A stretch of 39,726 nucleotides of DNA from Dehalococcoidales bacterium (lineage in GTDB: Bacteria > Chloroflexota > Dehalococcoidia > Dehalococcoidales > CSSed11-197). Under the pieces are notes generated by a model. That model searched no databases. It saw nothing but the letters and a program-made list of their open reading frames with translations, and was not told the origin of the DNA. Each line of letters opens with the position of its first letter. The first letter of the stretch is position 1. Below, in pieces: positions 28,304 to 38,191 of the stretch. The DNA is taken from positions 1-39,726 of the forward strand of contig JAQUQL010000004.1 of assembly GCA_028716145.1 (NCBI GenBank), in the 5' to 3' direction. A program made the translations under genes and the position numbers.

Positions 28304-28846
28304 TTAATTCCTGGCGAAAGGCATGCCCAGCAGTTCCAGAAGCCTTCTGGCTTCTTCATCTGTTTGAGCAGTGGTAACAATTGTCACCTCAAGGCCTCTC
28401 AACTTGTCAACTTTATCAAAATCTATCTCGGGGAACATGATTTGTTCCTTAAAACCGAGTGTGTAATTTCCCTGTCCATCAAAAGCATCGGCGCTAACAC
28501 CCTGAAAATCCCGGATTCTGGGAAGCACTACATTAATTATCTTGCCCAGGAATTCCTGCATTCTGCGCCCACGAAGCGTAACTTTCAGACCAACCGGCAT
28601 TCCTTCGCGCAGCTTGAAGGCCGAAATAGACCGTTTTGAGCGTGTGGTCACCGGGTGCTGCCCGCTGATAGCTGTGAGGTCACTTTCGGCTGCCTCCAGG
28701 GCTTTGGCGTTCTGTATAGCTTCGCCAACCCCGATATTAATCACAACTTTAACCAGCCGTGGCACCTGCATAACATTGCTGTAACCAAACTCACTCATCA
28801 GAGTAGGCGCAGCTTCTTTTTCGTATTTCTCCTTGAGAGCCAACAT
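28304..28846 (-). CDS. rplE: Ribosomal protein L5
   Basis: The 180-residue 5S-rRNA-binding protein. [22 protein letters not shown]-like [15 protein letters not shown] and [20 protein letters not shown] match the family. The ATG follows the rplX stop directly. Confidence 0.98.
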   Translation of the reverse strand: MLALKEKYEKEAAPTLMSEFGYSNVMQVPRLVKVVINIGVGEAIQNAKALEAAESDLTAISGQHPVTTRSKRSISAFKLREGMPVGLKVTLRGRRMQEFLGKIINVVLPRIRDFQGVSADAFDGQGNYTLGFKEQIMFPEIDFDKVDKLRGLEVTIVTTAQTDEEARRLLELLGMPFARN

Positions 28847-29158
28847 TTAATCAACAACCTCTTTGCACGATTTGCAATAACGCACTTTTTTGCCATCATC
28901 CAGTATTCGGTAACCCAGGCGTGCCGGCTTATGGCATTTATCACACAGGTACATCACATTGGAGATATCCAGTGATTCTTCCCGCTCGATAATTCCAGCC
29001 TGACGGGCTTGCTTGGTAGGACGTGCATGTTTTTTTACCATGTTGATCCCGTCTACCAGCACACGGGTATCGCCTGGAATCGCCTGGCGTACCTTGCCCT
29101 TTTTTCCTTTATCCTTACCGGCTGTTACCAGCACTGTATCATTCTTTTTAATTTTCAT
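28847..29158 (-). CDS. rplX: Ribosomal protein L24
   Basis: A 103-residue KOW-domain protein that starts large-subunit assembly. The KOW part reads VLVTAGKDKGKKGKVRQ. The C-terminal part holds two CxxC pairs, CDKC and CKSC, a possible zinc site present in many but not all bacterial L24 proteins. The gene abuts rplE. Confidence 0.98.
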   Translation of the reverse strand: MKIKKNDTVLVTAGKDKGKKGKVRQAIPGDTRVLVDGINMVKKHARPTKQARQAGIIEREESLDISNVMYLCDKCHKPARLGYRILDDGKKVRYCKSCKEVVD

Positions 29159-29163
29159 AATTC

Positions 29164-29532
29164 CTATATCACCTCGGGGGCCAGAGAAAGAATCTTGGTA
29201 TAGTCTTTATCACGTAACTCGCGAGCTACCGGCCCAAATATACGGGTTCCCTTGGGATTATTCTTGTCGGTAAGTATTACGGCTGCATTCTCGTCAAATC
29301 TGATATACGACCCGTCATAACGCTTGTACGGCTCCGTCACGCGTACTACTACTGCCCTGACCACTTCTCCCTTCTTGACCGAAGCATCAGGGATGGCCTT
29401 TTTTACTGAAGCGACGATTATATCGCCGACGCGTGCGCACCTTTTTCCGGAACCGCCGGGAACGTTAATACACATGATCTGGCGAGCACCGGTGTTATCT
29501 GCAACCTTTAAACGAGTTTGTGGCTGTATCAT
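29164..29532 (-). CDS. rplN: Ribosomal protein L14
   Basis: A 122-residue interface protein. The start [20 protein letters not shown] and [20 protein letters not shown] at the end are almost invariant in the family. It begins directly after the rpsQ stop. Confidence 0.98.
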   Translation of the reverse strand: MIQPQTRLKVADNTGARQIMCINVPGGSGKRCARVGDIIVASVKKAIPDASVKKGEVVRAVVVRVTEPYKRYDGSYIRFDENAAVILTDKNNPKGTRIFGPVARELRDKDYTKILSLAPEVI

Positions 29533-29835
29533 TTATTCTGCCTCTTTGACCTCGGGTACGAGTTCTTCTTCTTTTAATTCTGCTACTTCCTTGCGGGAAA
29601 CCACTTCCAGCAAACGCCAGCGCTTTTCTCTGGAAAGAGGGCGCGTCTCTATAATTTTTACTTTATCGCCAGCCTGGCACTGATTTTCCTCATCGTGGAC
29701 TTTATATTTAATCACCCTGCGAAAAGTCTTATGATACAGAGGGTGGCGCTTTATAACTTCCACTCCGACGATAGCCGTCTTTTCCATTTTGCGGCTGATA
29801 ACAAACCCTATTCTAATCTTTCGTCTGGCTTCCAT
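29533..29835 (-). CDS. rpsQ: Ribosomal protein S17
   Basis: A 100-residue S17 with RKIRIGFVISRKMEKTAIVGVE and VKIIETRPLSREKRWRLLEVV. It carries an extra acidic tail of about 15 residues (rich in Glu and Val) beyond the usual end near residue 85. Confidence 0.97.
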   Translation of the reverse strand: MEARRKIRIGFVISRKMEKTAIVGVEVIKRHPLYHKTFRRVIKYKVHDEENQCQAGDKVKIIETRPLSREKRWRLLEVVSRKEVAELKEEELVPEVKEAE

Positions 29836-29843
29836 AATGTTTA

Positions 29844-30035
29844 TTATACTCCCAGCTCTCTTTCCCTTTTTATCGTCCTCAGCCGGGCTATCTCCTTTTT
29901 AATCTTGCTTATATCCGATGGGCTTTTCAGTTGTCTGGTAGCAGCTTTAAAACGCATGTCCAGAAGCTCTTTCTGGGCTTCATCCAGCCTTTTTAGCAGT
30001 TCTCCATCGGTCATCTCGCGAACATTAGTTTTCAT
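29844..30035 (-). CDS. rpmC: Ribosomal protein L29
   Basis: A 63-residue helical hairpin protein at the tunnel exit. [20 protein letters not shown] and [16 protein letters not shown] are typical. Its start overlaps the end of rplP by 11 bases. Confidence 0.97.
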   Translation of the reverse strand: MKTNVREMTDGELLKRLDEAQKELLDMRFKAATRQLKSPSDISKIKKEIARLRTIKRERELGV

Positions 30036-30468
30036 CGCCAGCGGCCTCCTCTACCGTTTCCTGGGTACGTTCAATAAACTGTGTACTCAGCGGCAATTTA
30101 TGGCCTGCAAGGCGCATTGCCTCTTTGGCCTGATCAAAGGTCACACCACTGATTTCAAACAATATCCGTCCCCGGTTTACCACTGCTACCCAATGGTCCA
30201 TAGGGCCTTTGCCAGACCCCATTCGAGTTTCGGCCGGTTTTTTGGTTACCGGCTTATCCGGGAAAACGCGAATCCATATTTTACCACCCCGGCGTACATA
30301 ATGAACAATCGCTCGCCGGGCTGCTTCTATCTGCCTTGCCGTAATCCAGGCAGTGCTGGTGGCCTGAAGGGCATACTCACCATGTTCAATGACAGTGCCG
30401 CCCTTGGCCATCCCCCTGCGGTGCCCTTTATGTGATTTTCGATATTTAACTCTCTTCGGTTGAAGCAT
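30025..30468 (-). CDS. rplP: Ribosomal protein L16
   Basis: A 147-residue protein of the A-site side of the large subunit. [19 protein letters not shown] and the later [16 protein letters not shown] are diagnostic. Its start overlaps the end of the extended rpsC gene by 23 bases, and its end overlaps rpmC, so the three are tightly coupled. Confidence 0.98.
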   Translation of the reverse strand: MLQPKRVKYRKSHKGHRRGMAKGGTVIEHGEYALQATSTAWITARQIEAARRAIVHYVRRGGKIWIRVFPDKPVTKKPAETRMGSGKGPMDHWVAVVNRGRILFEISGVTFDQAKEAMRLAGHKLPLSTQFIERTQETVEEAAGDEN

Positions 30469-31519
30469 CTTGCTCTTCCTCTACTGTCTTAGCCTTTTTC
30501 TTTTTCACAGAAGCCGGCTTGGTTTTCTCTTCTTTGCCCGCTTCATCGTCAGCAACTGCTTTTTTACTTTTTGTAGCTGTTTTTACTTCGTTGACTGCTT
30601 TACTTTTTACGTCTTCCAGTTCCTTTACCGGCTCCTCCGCCTTGGATTCATCTTCAGCCTGTGGCTGAGATTCAGCGGCCTTAACCTTTTTGCGAGGTTT
30701 AGGAGCGTCTTTGGCTCCAGCTTCCTCGTCCGCAATTTTTGGTTTCCGGCTGGCAGCAGGCTTCTTTTCTTTATCACCCGCGACTGTTTCTTCCGAAGAT
30801 TCCTTTTTGGCGCTTGCTGCCGCCTGGCTGTCATCTACAACAGCATTCTCAACGATAGCCGGTACGACAGCTTCTACAGGCTCTTCTTCCTGTTCGGGTA
30901 ATATATCACCACGATAAAGCCAAACCTTGATGCCAATCCTTCCCATAACGGTGTGAGCTTCAGTAAAACCGTAGTCAACATCGGCTCTTATAGTATGCAG
31001 GGGAACCCTGCCCTGGTGCATAACCTGGCTCCGTGCGATTTCAACGCCCCCCAACCGTCCGGCGCAGTTGATTTTAATGCCCTGAGCGCCAGCTTGCATG
31101 CTTCTGAAAAGAGCTTGTTTCATAGCTCTTCTGTAGGCAACTCTGCGTTCAATCTGTTCAGCCAGCGATCTGGCAACCAGGTAAGCATCGAGCTCAGGCT
31201 GGCGTATCTCCTGCACATTCAGCTGGAGCTTTTTCCCGATCAGTTCTTCCAGACTGCGGCGGGTTTCGTCTACCCTCTGGCCGCCCCGGCCTATGACAAT
31301 TCCGGGCCTGGCGGTATGAATGGTGACGATAATCTTATTGGCCGGCCGTTCAATTTCTATAAGTGAAACTCCGGCATCGCCATATTTGCTGGTAATTGCC
31401 TTACGTATCTTCATGTCTTCCTGAAGATATTCCACGTAATGCTTATCGGTATGCCATTTGGATTGCCAGTCACGAACAATTCCAAGCCTGAACCCAATTG
31501 GGTGAACTTTGCGTCCCAT
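30446..31519 (-). CDS. rpsC: Ribosomal protein S3 with a long charged C-terminal extension
   Basis: S3 forms part of the mRNA entry channel. The usual protein ends near residue 207: [14 protein letters not shown], the KH motif [16 protein letters not shown], and the final [14 protein letters not shown]. Here about 150 further residues follow, dominated by Lys, Glu, Ala, Asp, Ser and Pro and with no predicted fold. The extension is read in one clean frame, with rplP overlapping its end by 23 bases, so it is not a sequencing frameshift. Some bacteria have shorter S3 tails; this one makes up about 40% of the protein (357 residues). Confidence 0.97.
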   Translation of the reverse strand: MGRKVHPIGFRLGIVRDWQSKWHTDKHYVEYLQEDMKIRKAITSKYGDAGVSLIEIERPANKIIVTIHTARPGIVIGRGGQRVDETRRSLEELIGKKLQLNVQEIRQPELDAYLVARSLAEQIERRVAYRRAMKQALFRSMQAGAQGIKINCAGRLGGVEIARSQVMHQGRVPLHTIRADVDYGFTEAHTVMGRIGIKVWLYRGDILPEQEEEPVEAVVPAIVENAVVDDSQAAASAKKESSEETVAGDKEKKPAASRKPKIADEEAGAKDAPKPRKKVKAAESQPQAEDESKAEEPVKELEDVKSKAVNEVKTATKSKKAVADDEAGKEEKTKPASVKKKKAKTVEEEQDASTEES

Positions 31520-31857
31520 TAAGCCTCCTGCTCGCTCACAACAACTGTAATATGGCTGGAGCGCTTTAATATAGCACCAGCCCTGCCGCGTGATTTTGCT
31601 TTATAGCGTTTATTCATCCTAGCCTCATCGGCGTAAATGGCTACTACTTTAAGATCAGCCGGTTCCATCTGGAAATTATGCTCGGCATTTGCCATCGCAG
31701 AGCGAATAACTTTTACTATCACTCTGGCATGTGGAGTCGGCATAAAACCGAGCAGGTCCACAGCCTGTATAGCCCTCATACCCCTGACATTGCTGATCAG
31801 TGGTCTTATTTTTCGAGCCGAAACTCCGGTATCCTTTACAACAGCTTTTACTCTCAT
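31519..31857 (-). CDS. rplV: Ribosomal protein L22
   Basis: A 112-residue protein lining the exit tunnel. KDTGVSARKIRPLISNVRGM and the tail YKAKSRGRAGAILKRSSHITVVV are characteristic. The stop overlaps the rpsC start by one base. Confidence 0.98.
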   Translation of the reverse strand: MRVKAVVKDTGVSARKIRPLISNVRGMRAIQAVDLLGFMPTPHARVIVKVIRSAMANAEHNFQMEPADLKVVAIYADEARMNKRYKAKSRGRAGAILKRSSHITVVVSEQEA

Positions 31858-31872
31858 CTCGTTTTAACCTGA

Positions 31873-32151
31873 TTACTTCCTACCTTTTTCTGATTTGGAT
31901 ACATGGCCACGGAAAGTTCGGGTAGGAGCAAATTCGCCCAGCCGGTGCCCAACCATGTTTTCGGTAATAAAAATCGGCACATGCCTCCGGCCATCGTGTA
32001 CTCCAACGGTAAGGCCTACCATATCCGGCACTATCGTTGACCATCTTGCCCAGGTTTTAATAACAACCCGCTCCTTGGTGCGTCCTATAGCTTCAACCTT
32101 CTTCATCAGTTTTGCATCAACTGCCGGACCTTTTTTTATTGACCTTGACAT
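31873..32151 (-). CDS. rpsS: Ribosomal protein S19
   Basis: A 92-residue head protein. [20 protein letters not shown] at the start and [20 protein letters not shown] at the end fit the family closely. It lies between rplB and rplV as expected. Confidence 0.98.
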   Translation of the reverse strand: MSRSIKKGPAVDAKLMKKVEAIGRTKERVVIKTWARWSTIVPDMVGLTVGVHDGRRHVPIFITENMVGHRLGEFAPTRTFRGHVSKSEKGRK

Positions 32152-32155
32152 TGAA

Positions 32156-32983
32156 CTATTTACCTCTCCGCTTGACTATAAGCCTATCCGAAGACTTGTT
32201 TTTCCTTGTTTTGTAACCCAGTGCCGGTTTACCCCAGGGAGTCTTGGGCCCTGGCATACCTACTGGCGATCTTCCTTCACCGCCTCCATGCGGATGATCG
32301 TTCGGGTTCATCGCCGAGCCTCTTACTGAAGGACGAATACCCATCCAACGCTTGCGGCCAGCTTTTCCAAGTTTAACATTCTGGTGATCGATGTTACCAA
32401 CCTGGCCGATAGTGGCCATGCAACTAGCTCGAACCTTTCGCATCTCCCCGGAAGGGAGGCGGAGGAAAACATAATCACCCTCTTTACCCATTATCTGGGC
32501 TGAAGCCCCGGCGCTGCGTACCATCTGACCGCCGCGGCCAGGTGTAAGCTCTATATTGTGCACCTGTGTACCGTTGGGCATATCGCCCATAGGCATGCTG
32601 TTTCCGGTCTTGAATTCAGCGTCCGAGCCAGACTTGATTATCTCACCAACCCCTAAACCGTTAGGAGCCAGTATATAACGCTTGTCGCCATCAGTATAGA
32701 ATATAAGCGCCAGACGCGCAGAGCGGTTTGGGTCATACTCGATGGCCGCAACCCTGCCCGGAACCCCAAGTTTATTACGCTTGAAATCAATCACGCGAAC
32801 CATTTTCTTGGAGCCTCCGCCACGATGGCGTACAGTAAGCCTGCCCTGGTTATTGCGTCCGGCCTGCTTTTTGTTTGGCTTCAGAAGTGCCTTTTCAGGC
32901 TTGTCCTTAGTGATGTCTCCAAAACTAATGCCAATAAATCCCCTTCTTCCAGGCGATGTTGGCTTGTATGTTTTAAGTGCCAT
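32156..32983 (-). CDS. rplB: Ribosomal protein L2
   Basis: A 275-residue protein near the peptidyl transferase centre. [40 protein letters not shown], and [18 protein letters not shown] with the functionally important His are all present. Four bases separate it from rpsS. Confidence 0.98.
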   Translation of the reverse strand: MALKTYKPTSPGRRGFIGISFGDITKDKPEKALLKPNKKQAGRNNQGRLTVRHRGGGSKKMVRVIDFKRNKLGVPGRVAAIEYDPNRSARLALIFYTDGDKRYILAPNGLGVGEIIKSGSDAEFKTGNSMPMGDMPNGTQVHNIELTPGRGGQMVRSAGASAQIMGKEGDYVFLRLPSGEMRKVRASCMATIGQVGNIDHQNVKLGKAGRKRWMGIRPSVRGSAMNPNDHPHGGGEGRSPVGMPGPKTPWGKPALGYKTRKNKSSDRLIVKRRGK

Positions 32984-33004
32984 GTCTTTTCAAGCTCTCC
33001 TTAC

Positions 33005-33289
33005 TTAAACGCCCTCAAACAGCTGGATACTGTCGCCTTTTTTCAGGGATACCACCGCTTTTTTCCAAGCAGGCTCCTGAAATATGTTTCTTCCCATACG
33101 GCGCTGTTTGCCTTGAACGTTCATAACATTTACGCCAGTTACTTCAACATCGAAAGCCATTTCTACTGCTCTTTTAATTTCCCATTTGCTGGCTTTATCG
33201 GCGACCATAAAACAATACTTGCCGCCCTGCTGAAGGATGGTTCCCTTTTCAGTGATTAACGGTTTCTTTAATACTTGATGGAGGTTCAT
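33005..33289 (-). CDS. rplW: Ribosomal protein L23
   Basis: A 94-residue protein at the tunnel exit that docks SRP and trigger factor. The start NLHQVLKKPLITEKG matches the family when read from ATG 33289, one base after the rplD stop; an in-frame ATG at 33310 would overlap rplD and adds nothing conserved. The end GRNIFQEPAWKKAVVSLKKG is typical. Confidence 0.97.
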   Translation of the reverse strand: MNLHQVLKKPLITEKGTILQQGGKYCFMVADKASKWEIKRAVEMAFDVEVTGVNVMNVQGKQRRMGRNIFQEPAWKKAVVSLKKGDSIQLFEGV

Positions 33290-33290
33290 T

Positions 33291-33941
33291 TTATTCTTTC
33301 GCCTCTCCATTTACGCTAGCTTTGCCCCAAAGTGCTTCAATCTGGCGCAACGCTGATTCAGTAATAAGAAGTTTTCTATACTTCATAACATCGCCAACAT
33401 TAAGCTGGCGGGCTTGAATTGTCTTGATTTTTGCGATATTTCTAGCCGATTTAATGATATTTACATCAGGCTGGTCAATTGCCACCAGAGTGGTTTCGGC
33501 GATGCCGAGCGCCTTGATGACACCCGCCATCTCACGAGTTTTGGGCTCATCGAATTTCAACTCGTCAAGAACTATAATTTTATCATTTTCAGCCTTGGCT
33601 GAAAGCGCACACCTGATTGCAAGCTGCCGCATGGCCTTGGGCATTGCCTGTCGATAATCTCTGGGTTTGGGGCCAAAGGTAATCCCCCCGCCACGCCTGA
33701 GCGGCGACTTTATAGACCCAGCCCGGGCATTGCCAGTGTGCTTCTGCCGGAAAAGTTTACGAGTGCTCCCGGCAACTTCGCCCCTGGTCTTGGTCGAAGC
33801 TGTTCCCTGCCTGCAGTTAGCCTGTTGGCGCACCATAGCCTGGTGAACAACAGCTTCGTTAAACATTATCCCGAAAACGCTGTCACTCAGCTCGATGTTA
33901 CCCTTGATCTCTCCTGCCATATTGTAAAGTGGAAGTTGCAC
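33291..33941 (-). CDS. rplD: Ribosomal protein L4
   Basis: A 216-residue L4, whose loop lines the tunnel. STKTRGEVAGSTRKLFRQKH and GGGITFGPKPRDYRQAMPKA are typical. The start is GTG 33941: it lies one base after the rplC stop and eight bases after AGGAG, giving VQLPLYNMAGEIKG, a normal L4 beginning. A longer in-frame start at 33980 lies inside rplC and has no support. In E. coli L4 represses this operon; I see no obvious counterpart before rpsJ. Confidence 0.96.
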   Translation of the reverse strand: MQLPLYNMAGEIKGNIELSDSVFGIMFNEAVVHQAMVRQQANCRQGTASTKTRGEVAGSTRKLFRQKHTGNARAGSIKSPLRRGGGITFGPKPRDYRQAMPKAMRQLAIRCALSAKAENDKIIVLDELKFDEPKTREMAGVIKALGIAETTLVAIDQPDVNIIKSARNIAKIKTIQARQLNVGDVMKYRKLLITESALRQIEALWGKASVNGEAKE

Positions 33942-33942
33942 C

Positions 33943-34569
33943 TTAATTACTCCTGTTTGCCTTCTTGACCACAACCACACCTTTAGTCATGCCGGGTACA
34001 GCGCCCTTAACCATCAGAATGTTGCGTTCTACATCGGCTTTGATTACCTCGAGGTTTCGCGCTGTAACCTGCTCTACCCCCATGTGGCCGGCCATTTTCT
34101 TTCCTTTTAATACACGTCCAGGTGTTGTACCCGAACCAATAGAACCAGGCGCCCGATGGCGATCAGACTGACCGTGAGTCTTGGGTCCACCAGCAAAACC
34201 GTGGCGCTTGACAACCCCGGCAAACCCCCGCCCTTTCGTAATACCTGTAATATTAACTTTATCTCCAGGGGCAAACATGCTGACGTCAACACTGTCCCCC
34301 CGGTTTACCCCATCAACTGAATCCAGCCGTATTTCCTTCAGGCAAGCAGGCTTTTCCATATCCCTGGCATGCCCCTGAACCGCTTTGGTTACCCTTTTTG
34401 CCTGGCCAAACCCCAGTTGAGCGGCTGTATATCCGTCTCGTTCAGCGGTCTTAACCTGGATAACCTTGCAGGGGCCCGCCTCTATCAGCGTAACCGCCTC
34501 GGCTTTTCCTTTGTCATTAAAGACCTGGGTCATGCCCAGTTTGCGTCCTAAAATACCTGTAATCATCAT
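33943..34569 (-). CDS. rplC: Ribosomal protein L3
   Basis: A 208-residue protein that nucleates the large subunit. TGILGRKLGMTQVFNDKGKA and GFAGVVKRHGFAGGPKTHGQ are family hallmarks. Two consecutive ATG codons (34569 and 34566) are possible starts, with AAAGG upstream. Confidence 0.98.
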   Translation of the reverse strand: MMITGILGRKLGMTQVFNDKGKAEAVTLIEAGPCKVIQVKTAERDGYTAAQLGFGQAKRVTKAVQGHARDMEKPACLKEIRLDSVDGVNRGDSVDVSMFAPGDKVNITGITKGRGFAGVVKRHGFAGGPKTHGQSDRHRAPGSIGSGTTPGRVLKGKKMAGHMGVEQVTARNLEVIKADVERNILMVKGAVPGMTKGVVVVKKANRSN

Positions 34570-34577
34570 TAAAACCT

Positions 34578-34886
34578 TTAAATTTTAATATCTATGCTGA
34601 CCCCGGCCGGCAAATTAAGCTCGATCAGGGAATCAACCGTTTTCGAGGTCGTCTCAATAATATCGATCAGACGTTTATGGGTCCGTACCTCGAAATGCTC
34701 CTGCGAATCTTTGTCGATAAATGGCGAACGCGTAACGGTGTAGCGATTGATCCGCGTCGGCAGAGGTATCGGCCCTACTACGGTTGCTCCCGTGCGCTCC
34801 AGAGCGCCAACTATCTGCTGGGCAGCCTGGTCCAGAACTTTGTGGTCATAAGCTTTGAGTTTGATTCTAATTTTCTGTTTTGCCAT
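34578..34886 (-). CDS. rpsJ: Ribosomal protein S10
   Basis: A 102-residue protein that is both a ribosomal component and, with NusB, an antitermination factor. [20 protein letters not shown] and [20 protein letters not shown] are nearly invariant. It directly follows fusA; the tuf gene usually found between them is absent. Confidence 0.98.
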   Translation of the reverse strand: MAKQKIRIKLKAYDHKVLDQAAQQIVGALERTGATVVGPIPLPTRINRYTVTRSPFIDKDSQEHFEVRTHKRLIDIIETTSKTVDSLIELNLPAGVSIDIKI

Positions 34887-34904
34887 ATCCTATCCTGATT
34901 TTGC

Positions 34905-36965
34905 CTACTTTAGCTGAGCCAGCACTGACTCAGGTACTTCCTGGTATTCGAAAAATTCAAGGGCGTAATTCGCACGTCCCTGGGTAATAGATCTTAAAAC
35001 GGTGGCATACCCGAAGGTTTCCGCAAGAGGAATAATCCCTCTAACTGTTACCGTATCACCACCAGTATCGATGCCCTGAATCTGGCCACGCCGTGAGTTT
35101 ATATCCCCGATAATATCGCCCAGGAATGATTCCGGGCTGGTAACTTCCATCTTCATAACCGGTTCAAGGACTGTAGTCCCGGCACGGGACAGCGCTTCCT
35201 TGAAAGCCAACGAGCCTGCCATTTTATAAGCCATTTCAGAAGAATCAACATCGTGGTAGCTGCCATCATATACGGTAGCCCTGAAGTCTACAACCGGGTA
35301 TCCTTTTAACCCACCGGTCTCGGATGATTCTCTGATGCCGGCGCCAGCGGCCGTGATGTATGTCCGCGGAACCGCTCCGCCTTTGATTTTATCTTCGAAA
35401 ACATATCCAGCGTTTCTCTGGAGGGGTTCAAATTCAACCAGAACATGGCCATACTGACCGTGACCGCCAGACTGACGTACAAATTTGCCTTCGGCTTTCA
35501 CAGTGCGTTTTAAAGATTCCTTGAATGCAACGCGTGGGTTGCCAACCTGGGCGCTAACTTTGTATTCGCTCATCATGCGGCTTACGATAACATCCAGATG
35601 AAGCTCGCCCATCCCTGATATAACCGTTTGCCCGGTATCTTTGTTGTAAGCAACACGGAAAGTGGGGTCTTCTTCTGCCAGTTTTTGCAGAGCCTGCCCC
35701 ATTTTATCCTGATCGGCCCGGCTTTTGGGCTCGATAGCAACAGAAATTACCGGCTCAGGAAATTTAATGGACTCGAGTAATACCTGGTTATCACTAGTGC
35801 AGAGAGTATCGCCGGTAAAAGTGTTCTTGAGCCCCATAGTAGCTATGATAGCTCCTGTATCAGCCTCTTCCAGCTCCTCATAACGATTAGCGTTCATAAG
35901 CACCAGACGACCGATCCGTTCACGGTTTTGCTTGGTGGCATTATATACCTGCGAGCCTTCCTTCAGCCTGCCGGAGTAAACCCTGAGATATACCAGCCGC
36001 CCGATAAAGGGGTCGGCAACCACCTTGAAAGCTAGAGCGGTAAAAGGTGCTTCATCATCTACTGGGCGAATAACTTCAGCTTCAGTGTTGACATCAATAG
36101 CAGTAACCGGCGGCATATCCAGCGGTGATGGCAAATAGTCAACAACTGCATTCAGAAGCAGAGTTACCCCTTTATGCTTGAGAGCACTGCCACACAAAAC
36201 CGGAATGATTCTGTTGGTTAGAGTGCCTTTCCTTACAGCGTTTTTAATCTGCTCTGTTGTAATATCGTGCCCTTCTATAAAGGCATTCATTATATCGTCA
36301 TCAGCTTCTGACAGAGTCTCGATAAGCAATTGACGATATTTTTCAACACGTTCTTTTTCTGCGTCAGGAGTTTCGCAGGGGGTAAGTTTTCCTTCTTTCT
36401 GCCCATCCATGAGATATGCCTGGTTTTCGACCAGATCCACAACGCCAAGGAATGTATCTTCCTTGCCAATGGGGCACTGGATTGCAACCGGCCTGGCATT
36501 GAGCCTCTCACGTATCATTTTTATACAACGTTCGAAGTTGGCTCCGGTGCGATCCATCTTGTTGATAAAACAAATCCGTGGAACTCCATACTTGTCTGCT
36601 TGCCTCCAGACTGTCTCTGATTGGGCTTCGACTCCACTTACGGCGTCAAATACAACAACACCACCATCAAGAACGCGCAAACTGCGCTCCACTTCAGCGG
36701 TGAAATCAACGTGGCCGGGGGTATCTATAATATTGATACGGTGTTCGTGCCAGTAGCAGGTGGTAGCTGCAGAAACGATAGTAATGCCCCTCTGTTTTTC
36801 AAGGTCCATCCAGTCCATTACAGTGGTACCTTCATCAACCTGGCCTACTTTGTAGGTGCGACCGGTATGGAACAGTATACGCTCGGTAACTGTCGTTTTA
36901 CCGGCATCGATGTGGGCGATGATACCAATATTACGTATTTTTTCTAATGGATAACTTCTGGACAT
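34905..36965 (-). CDS. fusA: Elongation factor G
   Basis: The translocation GTPase, 686 residues. GTP-binding motifs are AHIDAGKTT near the N-terminus, DTPGHVDF and NKMD in the G domain, followed by domains II-V including [15 protein letters not shown] and [18 protein letters not shown]. The gap of 91 bases to rpsG upstream is the longest inside the super-operon; it shows no clear promoter or terminator. Confidence 0.98.
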   Translation of the reverse strand: MSRSYPLEKIRNIGIIAHIDAGKTTVTERILFHTGRTYKVGQVDEGTTVMDWMDLEKQRGITIVSAATTCYWHEHRINIIDTPGHVDFTAEVERSLRVLDGGVVVFDAVSGVEAQSETVWRQADKYGVPRICFINKMDRTGANFERCIKMIRERLNARPVAIQCPIGKEDTFLGVVDLVENQAYLMDGQKEGKLTPCETPDAEKERVEKYRQLLIETLSEADDDIMNAFIEGHDITTEQIKNAVRKGTLTNRIIPVLCGSALKHKGVTLLLNAVVDYLPSPLDMPPVTAIDVNTEAEVIRPVDDEAPFTALAFKVVADPFIGRLVYLRVYSGRLKEGSQVYNATKQNRERIGRLVLMNANRYEELEEADTGAIIATMGLKNTFTGDTLCTSDNQVLLESIKFPEPVISVAIEPKSRADQDKMGQALQKLAEEDPTFRVAYNKDTGQTVISGMGELHLDVIVSRMMSEYKVSAQVGNPRVAFKESLKRTVKAEGKFVRQSGGHGQYGHVLVEFEPLQRNAGYVFEDKIKGGAVPRTYITAAGAGIRESSETGGLKGYPVVDFRATVYDGSYHDVDSSEMAYKMAGSLAFKEALSRAGTTVLEPVMKMEVTSPESFLGDIIGDINSRRGQIQGIDTGGDTVTVRGIIPLAETFGYATVLRSITQGRANYALEFFEYQEVPESVLAQLK

Positions 36966-37056
36966 TCTTCTTTCTTTCGGAAAATGTTTATTTCAATTCT
37001 AACTGGAGTTTTCATTAACTAAGATCAGCCTGCTAGAGCCCGTGTTTCAGGTATGG

Positions 37057-37527
37057 CTACCAGCGGTAATGTGCAAAAGCCCGGTTGGCTTCTGCCATCT
37101 TGTGAGTTTCCTCCCGCTTCTTTATTGCTGCTCCCTGGTTCTTGTAAGCGTCCATAAGCTCAGCGGCCAGTTTTTCAGCCATTGAGTGCCCGCTGCGCGA
37201 CCGGCTCGCCTTCAGTATCCAGCGCATGGCAAGCGAGGTGTTTCTTCCCTGCCGCACTTCCACCGGAACCTGGTAAGTGGCGCCTCCGACGCGCCTGGGC
37301 CTTACTTCTACCAACGGAGTTACATTATTAAAAGCCGTTTCGAGCACCGACAGCGGCTCTTTTCCCTCTTTTTCTTCGATAATATCCATTGCCCCGTATA
37401 CGATCTTTTCGGATATACTCTTTTTGCCGCCGTACATCATCTTGTTGATCAGCAGGCTTATCAAAAGACTGCCATACTTGGCATCAGGCATTAATTCGCG
37501 TTTTTTAATTTGAGATCTTCTTGGCAT
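37057..37527 (-). CDS. rpsG: Ribosomal protein S7
   Basis: A 156-residue protein organising the 16S head. [20 protein letters not shown] and [20 protein letters not shown] are diagnostic. It lies 15 bases after rpsL. S7 is the repressor of the str operon in E. coli; whether it acts on the leader structure upstream is unknown. Confidence 0.98.
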   Translation of the reverse strand: MPRRSQIKKRELMPDAKYGSLLISLLINKMMYGGKKSISEKIVYGAMDIIEEKEGKEPLSVLETAFNNVTPLVEVRPRRVGGATYQVPVEVRQGRNTSLAMRWILKASRSRSGHSMAEKLAAELMDAYKNQGAAIKKREETHKMAEANRAFAHYRW

Positions 37528-37542
37528 TTATCTTCTCCCGCC

Positions 37543-37968
37543 CTATGCTGCCTTCTTCGGTCGTTTGGCGCCGTATTTGCTGCGTCCTTGCTTTCGGTTA
37601 TTTACGCCACTGGCATCCAGGGCACCACGCACTATATGGTAGCGCACACCGGGAAGATCCGGAACGCGACCACCCCTGATAAGCACAACCGAGTGCTCCT
37701 GCAAGTTGTGGCCTTCCCCTGGTATATAGGCGGTTACCTCGATCCCATTGGTTAGCCTTACCCTGGCAATTTTACGCAGTGCAGAATTAGGTTTTTTGGG
37801 TGTCGTAGTCTTTACCTGCACGCATACACCACGCTTCTGGGGCGAACCCTTGCGACCTTTATTGGTCCGGTTTTTCAAGGCATTAAAAGTAAACCGGAGA
37901 GCTGGCGTGTTGGTCTTCGCGCTGATCTTTTCACGCCCTTTTCTTACTAATTGATTTACCGTGGGCAA
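37543..37968 (-). CDS. rpsL: Ribosomal protein S12
   Basis: The decoding-centre protein, 141 residues. [16 protein letters not shown] is the normal N-terminus when read from TTG 37968, which has an AAGGGGGG ribosome-binding run (37978-37973) just upstream. The in-frame ATG at 38034 would add 22 unrelated residues and lies within the leader hairpins. The insertion of about 13 residues before [10 protein letters not shown] is the Gram-positive-type S12, as opposed to the short E. coli type. [20 protein letters not shown] and [19 protein letters not shown] are intact, with wild-type lysines at the streptomycin-resistance positions. Confidence 0.97.
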   Translation of the reverse strand: MPTVNQLVRKGREKISAKTNTPALRFTFNALKNRTNKGRKGSPQKRGVCVQVKTTTPKKPNSALRKIARVRLTNGIEVTAYIPGEGHNLQEHSVVLIRGGRVPDLPGVRYHIVRGALDASGVNNRKQGRSKYGAKRPKKAA

Positions 37969-38004
37969 ATTTCCCCCCTTATTTACAAGGCATTCTGAAA
38001 ATTT

Positions 38005-38064
38005 CAAAGGATGAGTCACGCCCATCCTTTGCACTATAAAGGACTAACTCACCGTTAGCCCTTT
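38005..38064 (-). promoter_or_regulatory. Tandem-hairpin leader of the ribosomal super-operon
   Basis: In the RNA, an 11-bp stem (AAAGGGCUAAC/GUUAGUCCUUU, 38064-38038, loop of five) is followed six bases later by a 9-bp stem (CAAAGGAUG/CAUCCUUUG, 38031-38005, loop of nine). The inner arms can pair instead (UCCUUU with AAAGGA), excluding both. No proper U-run follows the second stem, so it is not an ordinary terminator. It may serve as an autoregulatory site or attenuator. Confidence 0.6.
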
Positions 38065-38099
38065 GTTCGATCCGCCTTAGTGATAAGCAACAGCCTATA

Positions 38100-38129
38100 A
38101 GAGTAGCATAGTCGTTTTATCACTGTCAA
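38100..38129 (-). promoter_or_regulatory. Promoter of the rpsL-rpsI super-operon
   Basis: On the minus strand TTGACA (38129-38124) is followed after 18 bases by TACTCT (38105-38100). The transcript would start near 38093, giving a leader of about 125 bases before rpsL that contains both hairpins. No other strong promoter was seen in the 20 kb downstream. Confidence 0.6.
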
Positions 38130-38191
38130 GCTTGAAGAGCTTTGAAAAGCCCCGTTAAAAACCGTGAAATCATAACACAACCAGCATTGTA

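Noticed and set aside
36966-37056. Internal promoter between rpsG and fusA
   Set aside because: TAGAAT-like sequences occur but no -35 box stands at an acceptable distance.
38005-38031. Intrinsic terminator in the rpsL leader
   Set aside because: The stem is short and A/T-rich and is followed by AAAUUUUCAG, not a proper U-run, so simple termination is unlikely.
37969-38034. Longer S12 starting at ATG 38034
   Set aside because: The added residues are unlike S12, the start falls within the leader hairpins and has no ribosome-binding site, whereas TTG 37968 gives the canonical N-terminus.
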